Below, piece by piece: positions 33,884-36,791 of a stretch of DNA of 36,791 nt. Location of the stretch: positions 1-36,791 of the forward strand of contig DATHBT010000231.1 of assembly GCA_035295985.1 (NCBI GenBank), in the 5' to 3' direction. The notes under the pieces were generated by a model. It was not told the origin of the DNA, did not search any database, and worked only from the letters and a program-made list of their open reading frames with translations. Source of the DNA: JAIVGV01 sp035295985 (GTDB lineage Bacteria; Acidobacteriota; Blastocatellia; Pyrinomonadales; Pyrinomonadaceae). Made by a program: the position numbers and the translations under genes. The first letter of the stretch is position 1; each line of letters begins with the position of its first letter.

Positions 33884-35179
33884 ATGAGCTTCGACTTCTG
33901 GTTCGTCATCGTCGGCCTGCTGCTCGTGGCGATGGCCGTCACGGGATCGGTCTTGAAGCGGCTGCCGCTGACCGCGTCGATGTTCTACATGGGCGTAGGC
34001 GTCCTGCTCGGCCCCCTGGCGGCGGGCGCCGTGCGGATCGATCCGGTCGAGCACGCGGCGCTGCTCGAACGCCTCACGGAGCTGGCCGTCATCGTCTCGC
34101 TGTTTACGGCCGGGCTGAAACTCCGGCTGCCGCTTAGCGACGCGCGCTGGCGCCCGCCCATCAGGCTCGCCTCCATCTCGATGACAATCACCGTGGCGCT
34201 GGTGGCCGCGGCCGGCGTCTTCCTGCTCAACCTCCCGGTCGGCGCCGCCGTGCTGCTCGGCGCGGTGCTCGCGCCGACCGATCCCGTGCTCGCCTCCGAC
34301 GTTCAGACCGAGCACGCCTGGGACGAGGAGCGGCTGCGCTTCAGTCTGACGGGCGAGGCCGGCCTGAACGACGGCACGGCCTTCCCGTTCGTCATGCTCG
34401 GCGTCGGGCTGCTGGGGCTGCACGAGATCGGCGAGTACGGCTGGCGGTGGCTGGCGGTGGACGTTGTCTGGGCCATCGCGGGCGGTCTGGCCGTCGGCGC
34501 GCTGCTCGGCACGGCCGTCGCGTATTTCGTCCTCTACCTGCGGCGCGAGCACAGGGAGGCCGTGGGCCTGGACGACTTCCTCGCGCTCGGCCTGATCGCC
34601 CTGTCCTACGGCGGCGCGCTCGCGCTGCACGCCTACGGGTTCCTCGCGGTCTTCGCGGCGGGCGTGGCGCTGCGGCGCGTCGAGCGGCGGCACACGGGCG
34701 ACGAGCCGCCCGAAGACGTGAAGAGCATGAACCTGGTAGGCGAGGCCGAGGAGATCGCGACCGACCCCGAAAAGGCCCCGGCCTACATGGCGCAGGCCGC
34801 GCTCGCCTTCAACGAGCAGTTGGAGCGCATCGGCGAGCTGACCGTCATGGTGCTCGTCGGCGCGATGCTCACGCCGAAGTACCTGGCCTTCGACGCGCTC
34901 TGGTTCGTGCCCCTGCTCTTCCTCGTCGTGCGGCCCGTCTCGGTCTGGCTGGGCCTCGCCGGGTCGGGGACTTCCGCGACGCGGCTGAACCTGATGTCGT
35001 GGTTCGGCATCCGCGGCATCGGCTCGATCTACTACCTGACGCACGCCGTCGGGTACGGCCTCGCGGCGGAGACGGCGGAGCGGCTGACGGCGCTGACGCT
35101 GACGGTCGTGGCCGCGTCCGTCATCGCGCACGGCGTGACGGTGACGCCGCTGATGAAGTTTTACGAGAGGCGCGCGTGA
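33884..35179 (+). CDS. CPA1-type Na+(K+)/H+ antiporter
   Basis: About 430 residues with 11-12 hydrophobic segments. Family motifs are GAVLAPTDPVLASDVQ (the ion-binding Asp region), SLTGEAGLNDGTAFPFVML and MSWFGIRGIGSIYYL. It exchanges cations for protons across the inner membrane for pH and salt control. The ATG at 33884 is preferred. Its stop codon overlaps the GTG start of a second, truncated antiporter (GTGA), so the two were translated together. Confidence 0.9.
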   Translation: MSFDFWFVIVGLLLVAMAVTGSVLKRLPLTASMFYMGVGVLLGPLAAGAVRIDPVEHAALLERLTELAVIVSLFTAGLKLRLPLSDARWRPPIRLASISMTITVALVAAAGVFLLNLPVGAAVLLGAVLAPTDPVLASDVQTEHAWDEERLRFSLTGEAGLNDGTAFPFVMLGVGLLGLHEIGEYGWRWLAVDVVWAIAGGLAVGALLGTAVAYFVLYLRREHREAVGLDDFLALGLIALSYGGALALHAYGFLAVFAAGVALRRVERRHTGDEPPEDVKSMNLVGEAEEIATDPEKAPAYMAQAALAFNEQLERIGELTVMVLVGAMLTPKYLAFDALWFVPLLFLVVRPVSVWLGLAGSGTSATRLNLMSWFGIRGIGSIYYLTHAVGYGLAAETAERLTALTLTVVAASVIAHGVTVTPLMKFYERRA

Positions 35180-35451
35180 TCTCTTTCGAGTACATACTGC
35201 TGGCGGCGGCCGTGCTGCTGCTGCTGCTGAGCGTGTTGGCGAGCAAGGTGTCGGGGCGGCCGGGCGTGCCGTCGCTGCTGCTCTTCCTCGGCGTCGGGAT
35301 GCTGGCCGGCTCGGACGGCCCCGGCGGAGTTCACTTCGGCGACGCCTACCTGGCGCAATCGTCTCTTCGTTGGGGATGTCACGACCAAACCCGTCACCGC
35401 AGCGGCGCCGACCCGCGCTCGCAAATTCGCCATAAGTGTTTACACTTATAA
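35176..35451 (+). pseudogene. Truncated potassium/proton antiporter (NhaP2-like N-terminus)
   Basis: The first ~60 residues (ISFEYILLAAAVLLLLLSVL, then GVPSLLLFLGVGMLAGSDGP) match the start of NhaP2/CvrA-type K+/H+ antiporters, which are normally more than 450 residues. After FGDAYLAQ the sequence becomes unrelated and stops at 35451, so the rest of the gene is missing. The GTG start overlaps the previous stop. The breakpoint (about 35360) is followed within 80 bp by the second copy of the paired operator sites, which suggests a deletion or rearrangement. Confidence 0.7.
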
Positions 35452-35468
35452 ACTGTGGGTGGTAACAC
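35436..35468. promoter_or_regulatory. Paired operator-like sites upstream of the lmo0937-like gene
   Basis: GTGTTTACAC (35436-35445) and GTGGTAACAC (35459-35468), 23 bp apart start to start, followed by TATGCT at 35495-35500. This matches the arrangement at 29192-29224. The first site overlaps the end of the truncated antiporter frame. Confidence 0.5.
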
Positions 35469-35609
35469 CGTTGCCCTCGCGGCGCGCGATCAAATATGCT
35501 GGGGGCTAAGTTAGTCATCAGACAGTTCGCGGCCCGTCACCCGTAGCGCACGGCGCGTGCGCAGGGGCGGGAATCGTGTCAGTGAGAATCCGAAAGGGGG
35601 GCGGGGAAG

Positions 35610-35759
35610 ATGTTGTGGGTGATTCTGGCGGTGCTTCTGGCGCTGTGGCTGATCGGTCTTATCGCCGACATAGCGGGCGGGCTGATCCACCTGCTGCTCG
35701 TGGTGGCGCTCGTCGTGCTGGTCATCAACCTCCTCAGGGGCCGCAGCGCGACGCTTTAA
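35610..35759 (+). CDS. lmo0937-family small membrane protein (49 aa)
   Basis: The sequence MLWVILAVLLALWLIGLIAD is followed by a GGLIHLLLVVALVVLVINLL helix and a short basic tail, which is the pattern of the lmo0937 family of two-helix mini-membrane proteins. GGGGAAG lies just before the ATG. It is too short for most gene callers. Function unknown; family members are often stress-induced. It follows the second copy of the paired operator sites. Confidence 0.8.
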   Translation: MLWVILAVLLALWLIGLIADIAGGLIHLLLVVALVVLVINLLRGRSATL

Positions 35760-35858
35760 GTTTCGTGCGACGCGTGTCCGCGGTGAGTGGCTGTCGGCCT
35801 GCCTCGAAGCGTGGGGCGTCTGTGGCCGGGGCGGCGTTGGCGCGCGGGTAGAGATTCT

Positions 35859-36791
35859 ATGGCGGCGCTGTGGGCTTTGGGCGGGCTGACGTGGGGGGAG
35901 CTGTCCCGGCGCGTCTGGCGGCAGATCGTCAGGGACGATGCCGTCGGCCGCTCGGCGCAGCTCTCCTACTTCTTCCTGTTCGCGCTCTTCCCCCTCCTCT
36001 TCTTCCTCTTCTCGCTGCTCGGCTACTTCACCGAGTCGGGGCCGGAGCTGCGCGCCGATCTTCTGCGATACCTGCGCACGGTCGTGCCCGGCAAGGCGCA
36101 CGCGCTCATACGCGACACGCTCGACGAGATCATACAGCAGAGCAGCGGGGGCAAGACCCTCTTCGGACTGGCCGCGGCGCTGTGGTTCGCCTCCTTCGGG
36201 ATGGGCGCGGTCATCTCGGCTTTGAACGCGGCCTACGGCGTCAAGGAGTCGCGCCCGTGGTGGAAGGAGCAGCTGGTGGCCGTCGGGCTGACGGTCGCGC
36301 TGGCGGTGCTCATCGCCTCGGCCCTCGCGCTCCTGCTCTACGGCGGCGACATCGGACTGCTCATCGCCCAGAGGTTCGGGCTGGGGGGGACGTTTACGAG
36401 CGTCTGGAACGTCGTCCAGTGGCCGCTCGTGCTCACCTTCGTCCTCCTCGCCTTCGCGCTCATCTACTACTTCGCCCCGAACGTCCGCGAGATCAGGTGG
36501 TACTGGATCACGCCCGGCTCGGCGCTCGGCCTGCTACTGTGGCTGCTGATCTCGTTCGGCTTCCGCCTCTACATCAGCCTCTTCGACACCTACAGCGCGA
36601 CCTACGGCTCGCTCGGCGCGGTGATGATCCTGCTGCTGTGGCTCTACCTGACGGGCGCGGCCATCATCGTCGGCGGCGAGCTGAACGCCGTCATCGAGGA
36701 CGCCGCGGCCGAGGCGGGCGCCCCCGACGCCAAAGAGCACGGCGAGATGGAGCCGGGCGACCAGGGCGTCAACGCCAACGAGCAGGCGAAG
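35859..36791 (+). CDS. YihY/BrkB-family inner-membrane protein (3' partial)
   Basis: About 311 residues before the window edge, with several transmembrane helices. The N-terminal RQIVRDDAVGRSAQLSYFF, FGLAAALWFASFGMGAVISA, NAAYGVKESRPWW and the late TYGSLGAVMILLLWLYLTGA and GGELNAVIE motifs are those of the YihY/BrkB family (once called RNase BN). Its function is uncertain; a transport or envelope role is likely. The C-terminal tail is acidic and the frame is still open at the end of the window. Confidence 0.9.
   Translation, partial: MAALWALGGLTWGELSRRVWRQIVRDDAVGRSAQLSYFFLFALFPLLFFLFSLLGYFTESGPELRADLLRYLRTVVPGKAHALIRDTLDEIIQQSSGGKTLFGLAAALWFASFGMGAVISALNAAYGVKESRPWWKEQLVAVGLTVALAVLIASALALLLYGGDIGLLIAQRFGLGGTFTSVWNVVQWPLVLTFVLLAFALIYYFAPNVREIRWYWITPGSALGLLLWLLISFGFRLYISLFDTYSATYGSLGAVMILLLWLYLTGAAIIVGGELNAVIEDAAAEAGAPDAKEHGEMEPGDQGVNANEQAK

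Noticed and set aside
33701..35518. A 605-codon open frame on the minus strand
   Set aside because: Its low-complexity Arg/Gln/Asp/His composition is that of antisense sequence; the plus strand carries the K+ channel end and the antiporter with clear motifs.

Overview
The backbone of this window is very GC-rich (roughly 70% by eye) and carries chromosomal genes of a Gram-negative, free-living bacterium. The gene set (a TRAFs-binding-domain/cyclase fusion, a glutamyl-endopeptidase-type S9 peptidase with a signal peptide, a Tat-exported multicopper oxidase, an lmo0937-type mini-membrane protein) suggests Acidobacteriota, perhaps Blastocatellia. That placement is inference; there is no rRNA here.

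Layout: (1) 1-4619: a TRAFs-binding/nucleotide-cyclase protein cut by the window edge, and a convergent S9 peptidase. (2) 4791-5067: tRNA-Gly(GCC) and tRNA-Cys(GCA). (3) 5025-19614: a complete integrative element of about 14.6 kb, visibly lower in GC, bounded by a perfect 43-bp repeat of the tRNA-Cys 3' half. It encodes a tyrosine integrase, an excisionase-like HTH protein, a DnaB/RepA-type helicase, small HTH, coiled-coil and SWIM proteins, two regulators next to operator-like repeats, and a cargo cassette. (4) 19615-20930: an AT-rich scar with one membrane/coiled-coil gene and a short tyrosine-recombinase relic, which suggests an older integration at the same site. (5) 21135-25271: a copper/metal-handling operon (His-rich secreted protein, TolC-like protein with HAGH repeats, multicopper oxidase). 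(6) 25391-36791: gluconokinase, PEP carboxylase, a BamE-like lipid-envelope-type protein, a universal stress protein coupled to an EEP-family phosphodiesterase, a voltage-gated K+ channel, a CPA1 antiporter overlapping a truncated second antiporter, an lmo0937-like protein and a YihY/BrkB protein cut by the window edge.

The best candidate for an undescribed system is the cargo of the element, all on the minus strand: GHKL ATPase B (11640-10090), a long DruA-like (DUF4338) protein (10047-8002), an apparent stand-alone small RNA gene (about 7910-7784) with a consensus sigma70 promoter (TTGACT, 17 bp, TATAGT) and an intrinsic terminator, GHKL ATPase A (7545-5743), and a 72-residue ORF. The two ATPases are paralogues that share a C-terminal domain. 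DruA belongs to the Druantia anti-phage system, and MORC/MutL-type GHKL ATPases occur in restriction-like loci, so a defence role is a reasonable inference. I recognise neither the four-part combination nor the RNA. No helicase of the DruE type, nuclease, methylase or reverse transcriptase is seen in the cassette.
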